Of a DNA stretch of 64,000 nucleotides, positions 11,159-20,809 are shown one piece after another. The translations under genes were made by a program, and so were the position numbers. Position 1 is the first letter of the stretch, and every line of letters starts with the position of its first letter. This stretch comes from Meghimatium bilineatum (taxonomy: Eukaryota > Mollusca > Gastropoda > Stylommatophora > Philomycidae), in the NCBI GenBank assembly GCA_034231615.1, contig CM067299.1, positions 16,040,834-16,104,833 on the forward strand, in the 5' to 3' direction. The notes beneath the pieces were generated by a model, which did no database searches, was not told where the DNA came from, and saw nothing but the letters and a program-made list of their open reading frames with translations.

Positions 11159-11498
11159 GTTGTTCGTCCATCACATGATGATGATGACCATTTGTTACAT
11201 CCACTTTTGAAAATTCAATTTTAGTTATGTCCTTGATTATGAGTTCGTAGATGGCTAATGAGCCCTATTCGAGCTGTAAATGTCCTTGGACAGTTTGGAC
11301 ATGGAATAACGACTGTAGACGGATCCTGGTCTATCCGTGACTTTCTAGCTGCTCTCCGCTGTTGAGCTGCTGCATTTCTCTTCTTTTCACAAGATGATGC
11401 GCTCTTTTTTATTTTAGAACGCCATGTAGATCTATTTTGTGCAAGTTCTTCCCATGTATCGTGGTCTATTTCAAAGGCTTTCAGTGAGTCCTTTAACA
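11159..11498 (-). mobile_element. ZF-LINE 3' end with C2H2 finger, 9-bp TSD
   Basis: The minus strand encodes about 90 residues: DTWEELAQNRSTWRSKIKK, a basic AAQQRRAARKSR stretch, then CPNCPRTFTARIGLISHLRT, a C2H2 zinc finger (C-x2-C-x12-H-x3/4-H) just before the stop. This C-terminal arrangement is known in LINE polymerases of marine invertebrates. The 3' untranslated end carries CATCATCATCATGTGATGG. Flanking AATACAAAT repeats (11150-11158, 11499-11507) show target-primed insertion into RTE-2. The rest of the element is absent (5' truncation). Other 3' ends occur at 841 and 46340. Confidence 0.75.
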
Positions 11499-11507
11499 AA
11501 TACAAAT

Positions 11508-11830
11508 ATAATTATTCGCACGGCAGCAAAGAAACAAACGTACAAGTTATCAAGCACCACGTTTAGCAGTGGTGAAACAGCATTAACGTATTTGGTTTGG
11601 ACATGTAACCAGACAAGACTCACTTTCAACAATGATTTGGTAAGGTATAGTGGGTGATTGAATGAGAAGAAGCAGTCAAAGAAAATCTGGAAGTGATGTC
11701 ATCAAGAAATGATCTTAACATGATTTCTCTACACTCCTTCAAACGGCTAGGGATAGAGGTGTTTGAAGAGTTTCTGCGCTATTGTCTCCAGTGTGGCACC
11801 CCCACGATTCCTCTGGTTATGGGTCTTATT
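11508..11830 (+). mobile_element. RTE-2 remnant, final segment
   Basis: After the ZF-LINE insertion the sequence continues to WFGHVTRQDSLSTMIW (about 11595-11645), a standard RTE C-terminal motif (AWFGHVTRHDSL type). A later frame gives LLSPVWHPHDSSGYG near the end. Several stops and shifts occur. Between 11508 and 11590 homology is weak. Confidence 0.55.
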
Positions 11831-11837
11831 TTGGGAT

Positions 11838-11945
11838 CTCCCTAACGTTGTGATTAAGCTGTTCGCATTGTGTTCAAAAAGTCGTATGTTCGAATCCAGC
11901 ATTGTCGTCGTGTTGACAAGGTGGATTTTTTTCGGAAATTTGTCT
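11838..11945 (+). mobile_element. tRNA-like SINE head
   Basis: GTTGTGATTAAGCTG resembles an internal A box and ATGTTCGAATCC about 40 bp on is a near-perfect B box. No proper cloverleaf can be drawn. A related head with the same spacing lies at 40250-40345, and both are followed by AAGTGGAT/AAGGTGGAT. It is best read as a tRNA-derived SINE fragment. Confidence 0.4.
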
Positions 11946-12272
11946 GGATTATAGCTTGAAACTACGGAGTTACGTTCTATGAGTGGTACTCTCGGCAGGC
12001 GTCATGCCGCTTCATTGACAGTGACAGAGTACATATGGGAAACCGAGGACAGTGAAGTCAATCCTCCACGAGTTTCGAACTTTTTTGGGGTTTTATTATT
12101 GTTATTATCAATTTCAAGCATTATTCAAGAATAGTTCAGCGTGCTTATCTCACGCAACGTCACTCATCTTGGCTGATGAGACAGATTTATTATGTGTCGC
12201 TTTGCTTGTACTCTGCACAAAATCAGAAGAACGTCGGATAACCAACGCTGCTTGGGAATAGCAGGCAGGTAT
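11946..12272. other. No recognised feature
   Basis: Mixed sequence with short chance frames; it ends at the SINE-B tail. Confidence 0.4.
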
Positions 12273-12558
12273 CTTCTTCTTCTTCTGCGTTCGTTCTCAT
12301 ACTTCTGCAGATTAGCAGAATGTAGTTGTCCAATGAAGAAAATGTTCTGTGTCATGGTTTACAGCTTAGCTGCGATATCTGCTCCTTTCGCACTGATACA
12401 TCCAACTTCAGCATGGCTTCTGGCTTACATTTAACCTATAGGATGGGACAGCCAATTCCACTCCAAAAATTTCTTAGGCGCCTGTTACAACATGCATCAC
12501 AGGTAGACAATAGTACTATTCTGTGGTCCCCTTTCGTGGTCCCGGTACCACATGGGCG
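12273..12558 (-). mobile_element. Near full-length SINE-B
   Basis: The plus strand reads (TTC)n-TGCGTTCG and ends GGTCCCGGTACCACATGGGC, the reverse complement of the SINE-B 5' end. It is about 286 bp. The flanks AGCAGGCAGGTAT (left) and AGCGAGCAGGATTAT (right) look like an eroded duplication. Confidence 0.75.
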
Positions 12559-12771
12559 AGCGAGCAGGATTATTGTGGAAAAGGGCTTGACTCCACCTGA
12601 ATATCATGGGCACCCCGAATACCCGTGACGTTGAAGTGGTCAACAACAAGAGTGCCAGTCTGGGTTTTATGTTGAACAGATGTTCCATATTTTGCTCCGC
12701 TATGTAAACGTCATAGTGCCGTTCTTACTCTTTGTTTTTGTTGTGTATTTAGTCTTAATAAAGGTATTTTG

Positions 12772-12850
12772 GTCAAAACATCGATTTGTGTGTGTGTGAT
12801 GTGTTTCCAGTGATTAACACAGTGTAATTACCCTGTCTCAAGTTTAAGCA
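12772..12850 (-). repeat. Family G repeat
   Basis: AAAACATCGATTTGTGTGTG followed by TTTCCAGTGATTAACAC, the inverted family G block. Confidence 0.45.
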
Positions 12851-13490
12851 AAATGACCACTGAACAGTAGGGTCCACGTAGATGAATGATTCAGCACACA
12901 GAACAAACCTGGGAGAGGGACTTGGTTTGACACTAAACATATTCTCCGACAATACATCAATGTCAATTCTAGGACAGACGACCCGACAACAAGGAAGGGG
13001 TCGTTAGTTTGTGTTTATTGCCCGTGAGGATTATCAAGCGTTATACATTGGCTGTTCGGTGGTGAGCTCGACATACCTATCCGTGGGAAGTCCTGTGAGG
13101 AGGTTGTACATGTTGTAGGGACTTGTAACACGAAGTGACAATTGTAATTTAACTTAATCTCGGTTGTTGTTTGTCTAGCCATTTTGCAGTGTTCTATTAA
13201 TGGATTTTTAAAAAATACTCTGTTTGAAGTGGTTGTTGAGTGCAGTTGGATGTAGGATTATTGTGGATTTACTGGATACATTGTACAAGAAATGGCATGT
13301 TTCGCGTGAATTATAGCAAGATTAGAAATTGTGTGATAAGATTGTATTAATATCAAGCTGTGCTGACTAAATGGTTTCCGTGGAATCAAGAATGTTCTTT
13401 AATCTTCATGCTTATTTCTGCTTGTTTCTTCTCTCTTGTTATAGTCGTAGATATGAGGGAAAGGTGGTCCTAAAAATTAATTTAACTCTT
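12851..13490. other. No recognised feature
   Basis: Single-copy-looking AT-rich sequence. Confidence 0.45.
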
Positions 13491-13651
13491 TTTCTTCTTT
13501 TTCTTCAGCGTTCATTCTCAAACTCCCACAGGATCTCTCTTGTATCAGGACCATGGTCCTATTAGATTTCCAGAAGGATATAGTCTAGAGAATGTAAATG
13601 CGTTGTGTCGCCGTTTTATTTGCGCCAATGGCCCGACACATCCGTCTTCGG
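13491..13651 (-). mobile_element. SINE-A copy
   Basis: Runs from TTTCTTCTTTTTCTTCAGCG to ACATCCGTCTTCGG. It has the usual self-complementary AGGACCATGGTCCT core. No clear duplication was found. Confidence 0.75.
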
Positions 13652-13785
13652 TTGATTCAATCTTCTAGCTATGCCTTGAAGTACCTAACCTGGAAATATA
13701 TTCTTGTTTCCTGGTAGATCAGTAGTAAGAGAAGGAGGTGGTACGGAGTTTACGAGTATTTCCATTTTTGTCTATATTTCTCTTA

Positions 13786-14082
13786 TTTATTTCGTGTTCG
13801 CTCTCAAAATCCTGCTGGTTCATACGATGTAGTACGGAGAACAAAAATCGTTGTGTCATGGTTTATAGTTTGGCTGCGATATATATCCATTTTGGTATGA
13901 TATATCCCTTTTGGTATGACACATCCGGTTTCAGTATGTCTTCTGCGTCACTTTGACTCTGTATGGGAGTGGACAGCAAAGTCCACCCCAAAACATCATC
14001 AGTCGAATCTTACGACATGTATAGAAGTTAAACAGTATTGCTATTATTTTACTCCCTTTCTGGAATCGACAACACACGAGCG
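13786..14082 (-). mobile_element. SINE-B copy whose 5' end runs into a minisatellite
   Basis: Begins with TGTTCGCTCTCAAAATCC, contains GGTTTATAGTTTGGCTGCGA and an internal duplication of a CATTTTGGTATGA-type motif, and ends AACAGTATTGCTATT...CACACGAGCG, the reverse complement of the SINE-B start. The last 20 bp are also the first unit of the array at 14066. Confidence 0.65.
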
Positions 14083-14385
14083 AAAAATGCCGACAACACA
14101 CGAGCGAAAAATGCCGACAACACACGAGCGAAAAATGCCAACAATACACAAGCGAAAAATGCCGATAACACACGAGCGAGAAAAGCCGACAACACACGAG
14201 CGAGAAATACCGACAACACACGAGAGAAAAATGCCGACTTCACATAAGCGATAAATGCCGAAAACACACGAGCGCACACGAGCGAAAAATGCCGACAACA
14301 CACGAGCGAAAAATGCCGACAACACACGAGCGAGAAATACCGACAACACGAGCGAGAAAACCGACAACACACGAGCGAAAAATGC
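14066..14385 (+). repeat. Minisatellite, 24-bp unit, derived from SINE-B end
   Basis: About 13 copies of a unit made of GACAACACACGAGCG plus AAAAATGCC. GACAACACACGAGCG is the inverted SINE-B 5' terminus. Some units are truncated (14272-14284, 14340-14355). All three forward frames are largely open because the period is 24. Confidence 0.85.
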
Positions 14386-14827
14386 CTATATCGTGATGTT
14401 TTCATCTAGTGTAAGTGTCCGCATCACTTCATCTATACATTTGTTTGCATATCCCCTCTGAGTATAAGATTTCTCAAAGCATTGCACACCCCTGAGACAT
14501 GGAATCTTCTTCTGTATGACCTTAAGTTCTGGGGCAACCTTCAAATTTCAGAACATAATGCATAGCTAAGTTGGTCGTTACTCCCGGGAGAGAAAAGAAT
14601 CGAACCGAGATGTGTTGGTTAGAGATACTGCTTGTCAAGATGCAATCATATCTATTTCCATCTAGATCAGCTTAGCTCGGGTCAAAGGGCATGAGCCCAT
14701 GGACTGCTGGATCAGCAACCATCAGCTTAGCTCAGACACGATTTATATAGCTTCAGCCAAACTGCATGGCACCAGCTTCGAAGCAATCTGTTTCAGAGTG
14801 CACAAAGACTATACTATTTTATGATTT
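14386..14827. other. No firm feature; weak tRNA-like trace
   Basis: GAATCGAACCGAG near 14597 is a reverse-strand B-box-like string, but I could not place an A box. The rest is unassigned. Confidence 0.3.
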
Positions 14828-15072
14828 TGGGTATGTGTTACCCTTGGATAGGTGCTAACTGAGGTATGTACTAACCATGGGTATATGTTAAACTTTGGTA
14901 TGTGCCAATATATGGTATATGGTACCCTTGAGTATGCGCTAACATTGAATATGTTCAACCTTGAGTATGCGTAACCTTGAATATGTTCTACGTTTGGTAT
15001 GTACTAGCATTGGGTATGTACTAACCTTGGGTTTGTTCTACCTTGGATATGTACTAACCTTAGGTATGCAAC
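14828..15072 (+). repeat. Degenerate minisatellite, ~20-bp unit
   Basis: Repeated drifted copies of CTAACCTTGGGTATGT. Unit length varies from 17 to 22, so the array is old. Confidence 0.7.
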
Positions 15073-15530
15073 AGCATTTCTAACCCCCACCCCACACCCC
15101 CTCCCTCCAATAACTGTTATGAGTTCGTATTTTTTTCCATTTGTTTACAACTTTCCACTAAAAAATAAAACGGGTCATTCGCTTGTTATTTAAGTGCGCG
15201 GGTTGAACATTTCGTGAGCGGTACCTTCTAATTACATACGCGGCCGCTCATCTCGCTCATCCGCGCACTAAGATAGAATATTGATTACACGCCTTGAATA
15301 AGCTATTCTACGGGATACAGTGGCTGATTAAAGAAAACAGAACAGAGAGAATAAACAATGATATGACATCATTAGCTAGTAGACAGGATTGCTGTTTTCA
15401 CCTTCGAAAGACTGGCAAGTGATTATGAAGTGTGGAGAAGGATTATAAAAATGAGTCAATATTTGTTTCATTACTGTCAAGGTTGGGTTTTTTATGTTAT
15501 ATAAAACATGTTCTTAAAATAGTTGCTAGT
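15073..15530. other. No recognised feature
   Basis: Begins with a C-rich stretch (15088-15113). Otherwise unassigned. Confidence 0.45.
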
Positions 15531-15541
15531 ATATCCTATTC

Positions 15542-15699
15542 TTCTTCTTCAGCATACATTCTCAAGATCCCAATGGATCTCTCTTTCAGCATGATCATTG
15601 TCCTACTAGATTTCCAGCAGGATGTAATCCAGAGAATGGAAATGCGTTGTGTCGCCGTTTTCTTTGCGCCAATTGTCAGACACATTCGTCTTCGGTGGA
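15542..15699 (-). mobile_element. SINE-A copy with 11-bp TSD
   Basis: Starts TTCTTCTTCAGCATACATTC and ends TTCGTCTTCGGTGGA. It is flanked by ATATCCTATTC at 15531-15541 and 15700-15710, a perfect duplication. It is one of the clearest single insertions in the window. Confidence 0.9.
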
Positions 15700-15710
15700 A
15701 TATCCTATTC

Positions 15711-16439
15711 ACGACGTAGCAATTAACCATCAATTGGAATTCAGTGATTTTCTAGGCAATTTAAGTACATTCATTAGGTTGCAATTGCTTTCTCAACGGT
15801 ATACATGCACAGTTACCTGCGACTGGGTTTTAACATTGTACCTTAGCTGTCCAAGACGCAATCTATCTCACACCGCCACAGAGCCCCAAATTTTCACTGT
15901 CCCACACAGCCACAACACTTTATAAGGAGGAGGGGGGGGGGAGAAGAGACATTCTAACCAATGAACTATGTCCTACGTTTTTATTAACGTAATTCTTTTT
16001 TCCCTTTTTTTTCTAATCTATATATCCTTCTTGCCAGATATTATAACTCACAAATATCTTATTTAATGTCTTCCTTAATTGTTGTTTTTGTTGATGTTAT
16101 GGTCCGTAGTTCCAATTCTCCCTTCTCAGTATAGTGATTTCCAAATCTGGAATTTCTATTGGCATTATAAGTTCTTCTTCTGATATTCGTTGTGCGACTG
16201 TGATAAGGCTTGTCCCATCTGAAAAATTAACTGTCTTAGCTTCTAAAAGAAAGGAAACTAAATTACACATGGATATCTTTAATAACAACTTTCTTTCATG
16301 TACATAAATTACGTGAGGACAATCTGTGTTATGACATATAACACATTCATTCAGTCTCTATACTCACAGGAAAGGTGGCAGTTGATTCCCTGGCTATAGG
16401 CCGACCGCCTATTGTTTCTAGCATTAAATCAGGTGATCT
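15711..16439. other. No recognised feature
   Basis: Contains a GGAGGAGGGG run at 15924-15940. A 63-codon minus-strand frame (16097-16288) is not recognised and is probably chance. Confidence 0.4.
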
Positions 16440-16980
16440 ACCCCAACTACCCGATCCAATAAAGACACAACAATAAACATTACAGCAGCGAACCTAGAAC
16501 CAAATATACTACTATCGAAAATAGAAAATGCAATAAGCAAAGCACCAATAAACAAGGCAGCAGGCTCTGATAACATACAAACAGAACGTATCAAAGCAGC
16601 AGCAGAGAGCGGGAAAAAATGGTTACACAGACTTTTTAATGCAATGTGGAAGAAACAAAAAACACCAAAAGACTGGAGGAACGCGACAATCATTCCCATA
16701 TGGAAGAAAAAAGGCAATAAGAGAGACTGCACAAAATACAGAGTCATATCCTTACTAAGTCACACAGGACAAATTGTAAACAAAATATTAGAACAACAAT
16801 TACGATCATACATTGAACCACAACATAAAAACACCCAAATGGGCTTCCGTAAGAACACAAACTGTACATATGCTATCTTTACAGTTAGACAGCTAACAGA
16901 AAGAACGACAGAAAACAACACAGAATTATACATCGCATTCGTAGACCAAGAAAAGGCTTTCGAAAGAGCAGACAGGAAAC

Positions 16981-17715
16981 CTCTTCTTCTTCTGCGATCA
17001 GTTTCCTATGCTCATAAGTCTATACAGGAAGGTGGGCCGCCTCCATGAATTCAATCGTCAGCAGGAGGTCCTCACGGTTGCCCCACAGCTTCACTTTCAG
17101 AACTGTCTCTTTGGGCCATATTTTGGTTCTCACGTCATCAAAGAGTGGGCATGTCTGCAGAATAAGTTCTGGAGTCTGGGGACCGTTTTGACATGGGCAT
17201 TGGTCAGTTTGGACATCCTTAACTTTGTGGAGATGTGCCTGTAGTCTTTAATGATCCTGTGCGAAGTCTAAAGAATTGTGGTTTGTTGTGACCTGTTTAG
17301 CTTTAGAATAGGGTCCTGTGGAAAGTTACTGCGGGTTCTCTGACTCCATGTATGTTTGTATTTTCCTTGATGAGGGTTTTTGCTTCAGTCAGTGATATTG
17401 TGTGCTGGAATTGTTCCTTTTTTGCACCTGCTTTTGCCAGTCTGTCAGCTCCTTCATTTCCTGCTATTCCACAGTGTGAAGGGATCCACTGCAGCACAAC
17501 TTTATTGTTGGCAGACAGTTGATTTAGAAGTTCTACAGTTGTTTTTGTTAGGAGATCTTTATGTTCCTTTTGGATGGTTTGGAGTACTGACATGCAGTCA
17601 CACAAGAAGACTATGTTAGCTCCTTTGAGCCTCCGTTCCTCTAGAGCCTTTGATGCTTCCAAGATTGCTTGTAGCTCTGCCCTATAATTTGTTGATAATT
17701 TGCCAGTAGCGATTG
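16981..17715 (-). mobile_element. LINE-R 5'-truncated copy with RNase H, nested in LINE-X
   Basis: The minus strand encodes an RNase H domain: YRAELQAILEA, FLCDCMSVLQTIQKEH and WIPSHCGIAGNEGADRLAK, supplying three of the four acidic active-site residues; the first (TDGS) is cut off by 5' truncation. The 3' end reads GATCGCAGAAGAAGAAGAG. Flanking AGACAGGAAAC at 16970-16980 and 17716-17726 is a perfect 11-bp duplication, and LINE-X coding sequence continues across it. RNase H placed after RT is known in I/Jockey-like lineages. Confidence 0.9.
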
Positions 17716-18314
17716 AGACAGGAAACAACTATGGAAAACACTATCAATATACATAGTACCAGAACATTTAATCAATATATGCAAGGGCATTTATGCTAAT
17801 AGCCAATGTGCAGTAAGAACAAATGCAGGTGTGTGCAATAAGTTCCAAATTCAATCAGGAGTTCGCCAGGGGTGTGTCTATCCCCTTTACTTTTTATAAC
17901 ATATATCGACCACATCTGTAAACTAACAAGTACCAACGAAGAAGATAACATAAAAGACAAATTGAACGAACTACTCTTTGCAGACGACCAAGTTCTAATA
18001 GCGACATCAGAAGAACAATTGCAAGACCATATGAACATCCAAACAACATGTCACAAATTCAACATGAAGATTAATATTGAAAAGACCGAAATAATGACAA
18101 TAACAAAGAAAGAAAGCCACCGATAACCAACACCTTAAACAAGTAAAGGAGTTCAATTACTTAGGAAGCATTATATCTAGTGAAGGGAAAACCAGTAAAG
18201 AGATACAAAATAGATGCAACAAAACATACCAGATCCTAGGACAGATGACACGTATTTTCAAGAACAAAATGTAAACATAGACACTAAAGTTGCATTATAC
18301 AAGACTATTATTAT

Positions 18315-18465
18315 TGCATTATACAAGACGTGAGAAAATATTAGACAGTTTGACAACCTGGCACGGCAAAGAAACAACAACGACTTTGATACATAATACT
18401 GTGGACAGAGAGCTGTGGAGAGCCATGACCGCCTACGCCACCCGGCATGGCACCTGATGATGATG
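18315..18465 (+). mobile_element. Short RTE-like 3' end nested in LINE-X
   Basis: Encodes EKILDSLTTWHGKETTTTLI then VDRELWRAMTAYATRHGT and a stop, followed by a TGATGATGATG tail. This is a typical LINE C-terminus (DRxxWRAMTA..ATRHGT). ATTATTAT flanks it at 18307-18314 and 18466-18473. Its first 15 bases repeat the nearby target sequence TGCATTATACAAGAC, which may record template switching at the 5' junction. Confidence 0.65.
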
Positions 18466-18984
18466 ATTATTATTCCATCACTATGCTACCAGTGCCATAC
18501 CTGGGCAATGACAGCACAAGACAAAAGAAAAATACTGACAACAAAAATGATATTTCTACGAAGAATACTCGGAGTGTCATTAAGAGATATCATTAGAAAC
18601 GATAACATCAGACAGATAACCAAAACAATACCAGTATTGGAACACATCAAAAGACAACAGATCAAGTGGTTTTCACACGCTTCCAGACTAACACAATATA
18701 GCAAGCCACAAATGGCCATGACACATAGACATAACGGTTATAAAGCCAGAGGCAGACCATGTAAAAGAAATCAAAGAAGACACAGGAACAAGCTTACAAA
18801 CAGCGCACAAGAAGGCCATCTCCAGAGAACTCTTCCACCCCTGACGCCGCATGGCAAACATGGGCCACAGCGTATAGATAGACAGATAGATGATGGTGTC
18901 ATAGAAACGTTAATTTCTTATAGTGAAAACCTGATCAGAGATATATAAGATCTACAGACTCAAGCATTCTTAATTACTCATGTG

Positions 18985-19115
18985 ACCATCCACGTGATTT
19001 ACATTGGTTACTATGATTATATTTTATGTGACAGCCAATGAAAATCAAGGAAATAGTCGAATGAGGCATTTTAAACGGCTGAATGTCCTATTAGCCATTA
19101 GGTTTCATATGGTAG
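18985..19115 (+). repeat. Family E dispersed repeat
   Basis: GGTTACTATGATTATA, then GTGACAGCCAATGAAAATCA and CCTATTAGCCATTAGG; matches 48780-48905 and, more weakly, 8625-8720. Confidence 0.55.
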
Positions 19116-19234
19116 ACAGTGTTGATGGAACCTTCTGCGTACCGTGAGCACCATTAAGGGGCAAAAGAAAAACTTTACAACTTCGTAAATGAAAATATAC
19201 GCAAAAACATTTTTTAAATATCTAAATTTCAGTT

Positions 19235-19330
19235 GTAATAATATGACAAATACACACATTCAACGTTTCGGTCACAAGATCTTTGTCACGCTAAGGACAA
19301 ACACAAAAACTGGAATTAGAATTAGACACA
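19235..19330 (+). repeat. Family G repeat
   Basis: ATACACACATTCAACGTTTC followed by GGTCACAAGATCTTTGTCAC; diverged family G block. Confidence 0.4.
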
Positions 19331-19552
19331 AAAAATCACATTAAAGTAAAGTACATAGGAGAAGTACACCCCTAAGGCAAGGAGTTTCTACGATTTGCAT
19401 AATCATGTTTAGTCTGGCTGTCTGCTTCAAAATATTATCGTATTTGTCTGCTCTACCTAGCCAGTTGTTTATCATTGTCTATACTGCTACTTTGTCTGCT
19501 GAAACCCAAAAACACAACCAGTTCTGAGAGATGGTAACTCTTCATTTTACTG

Positions 19553-19660
19553 TCACGCTCGTGTGTTGCCCTGGCCAGAAATAAAGTAAAAAAATAAAAC
19601 ATTGTGATTTGTCATGAATATCGAAAGAGGTGACTAACGAAGTTTACCATAGTTACCTAC
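19553..19660 (+). mobile_element. SINE-B 5' fragment
   Basis: TGTCACGCTCGTGTGTTGCC starts at the SINE-B 5' end and continues to AAAGAGGTGACTAACGAAG. It preserves the probable true 5' terminus TGTCACGC. The 3' half is missing. Confidence 0.55.
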
Positions 19661-19904
19661 AACACTTTGTTGCATGCCAAAGTAATAAACATATACAGTA
19701 CCACAATTGATGTTTCTTCTTCTTCTTCTTCTTTCGTTCACTTGAAACATGTCTATATCTGTAATTCTGTCTCCTTAATAAAACTCACTGTCTTTTGTAG
19801 CTCATGCAATGTCCCATAGAGCTTTGATTCCAGTGTTGTTTCTTCTGGCCAATATGTCTGCCTCAGCGTTTCATGCTCAGAACACTCTTGAAGTGTTTCA
19901 ATCT

Positions 19905-20067
19905 TCTTCTTCTTCTTCAGCGTTCTTTCTCAAACTCCCGCTGGATCTCTCTTGTAGCAGGACCATGGTCCTATTAGATTTCCAGCAAGATGTAGTCTAG
20001 AGAATGCAAATGCGTTATGTCGCCATTTTATTTGCGCCAATGGCCCGACACATCCGTCTGTGGCGGA
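19905..20067 (-). mobile_element. SINE-A copy with 10-bp TSD
   Basis: Runs from (TTC)n-AGCGTTCTTTC to CATCCGTCTGTGGCGGA. GTTTCAATCT lies at 19895-19904 and again at 20068-20077. On the right, SINE-B-like sequence follows at once, so the target may have been an old SINE-B. Confidence 0.85.
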
Positions 20068-20077
20068 GTTTCAATCT

Positions 20078-20140
20078 GAAAGGCGCGAATATCTCAGCCA
20101 ATCTGTAAACAATGACACATCGCATTCCGTTCTGCACATT
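20078..20140 (+). mobile_element. SINE-B fragment
   Basis: GAAAGGCGCGAATATCTCAG and ACACATCGCATTCCGTTC match the middle of SINE-B. Confidence 0.55.
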
Positions 20141-20375
20141 ATAATAAGTCAACTGGTAGAAGCTTGATTACGAATGATGAAGGATGTAGTGACCAGTAGA
20201 GATGTGGTCATACTAAATCTTGCATTCCACATAATTACAATAAAGTGTTCAAGACAGGACGAGAGGATGGCTACCACACTCATTTGCAGTGCCACTGAAA
20301 AGTGAGATCGCTAACATCTCACACCCCTAGGGCATTCATAAATGTTATGTGTTACTTTACTTATTACTTAAGACA

Positions 20376-20440
20376 GGGACGAGCAAAATACGGCACGCAG
20401 GTCATATCGGCCCTCCTAGTCATTTTGATGGCTAGCAGGC
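20376..20440 (+). mobile_element. hAT-like terminus, weak
   Basis: CAGGGACGAGCAAAATACGG then CACGCAGGTCATATCGGCCC resembles the CAGGGGTC..AAACTACGGCCCGCGGGCC start of hAT-superfamily elements. The other end was not found. Confidence 0.3.
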
Positions 20441-20636
20441 TAATTTAAGATATCTATATTCACTGGTTCCTGTTTAAGAAAATATAAAACCACGAACTAT
20501 CTAAATATTAGAGTTTCTAGTTAACCAGGAACTTTTAAACATAGTTTCTGGTTTCATCTCACGCGGGATATTATGCGAAATCCCATTCAGCAACCACAAA
20601 AATGATTGAACGCAGCATTTAATTGTATTCTTATTA

Positions 20637-20800
20637 TTTTTCTGTGTTCGCTCTCACGTTCCTGCATATAAGCAGGATGTAATCCACACAAAAATAATGC
20701 TATGTGATCTAGTTAACAGCTTGACAGTTATATATGTACCTTTCAGCCACGTTTATCCGACTTCTCGATGCCTTCTGAGTATGATTGAAGATAGGTACCT
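20637..20800 (-). mobile_element. SINE-B copy, degraded
   Basis: CTGTGTTCGCTCTCACGTTC, an AAGCAGGATGTAATCC motif and GTTAACAGCTTGACAG follow the inverted SINE-B order. It has no GAA tail. Confidence 0.55.
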
Positions 20801-20809
20801 ATGAGAAGC

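Larger units (their letters stand above)
16440..18960 (+). mobile_element. LINE-X copy, interrupted twice
   Basis: Reverse transcriptase LINE in three host segments (16440-16980, 17716-18314, 18466-18960). Motifs in order: NKAAGSDNIQTERIKAA, ATIIPIWKKKGNKRD, MGFRKNTNCTYAIFTV, YIAFVDQEKAFERADR (box A), GVRQGCVYPLYF (box B), FADDQVLIA (catalytic box C, 17976-18000), RRILGVSLRDIIRNDN, QIKWFSHASRL and a KARGRPCKRNQ tail region. The layout resembles RTE/Jockey-type LINEs; I do not assign a clade. The endonuclease is missing and the frame is broken at several points, so it is dead. Other copies lie at 29905, 39243, 44190 and 62970. Confidence 0.8.

Noticed and set aside
12497..12688. Short minus-strand frame across a SINE-B
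   Set aside because: Lies over a non-coding repeat and its flank; no domain.
14577..14650. Reverse-strand tRNA-like head (GAATCGAACCGAG)
   Set aside because: Only the B box can be seen; too weak to list as an element.
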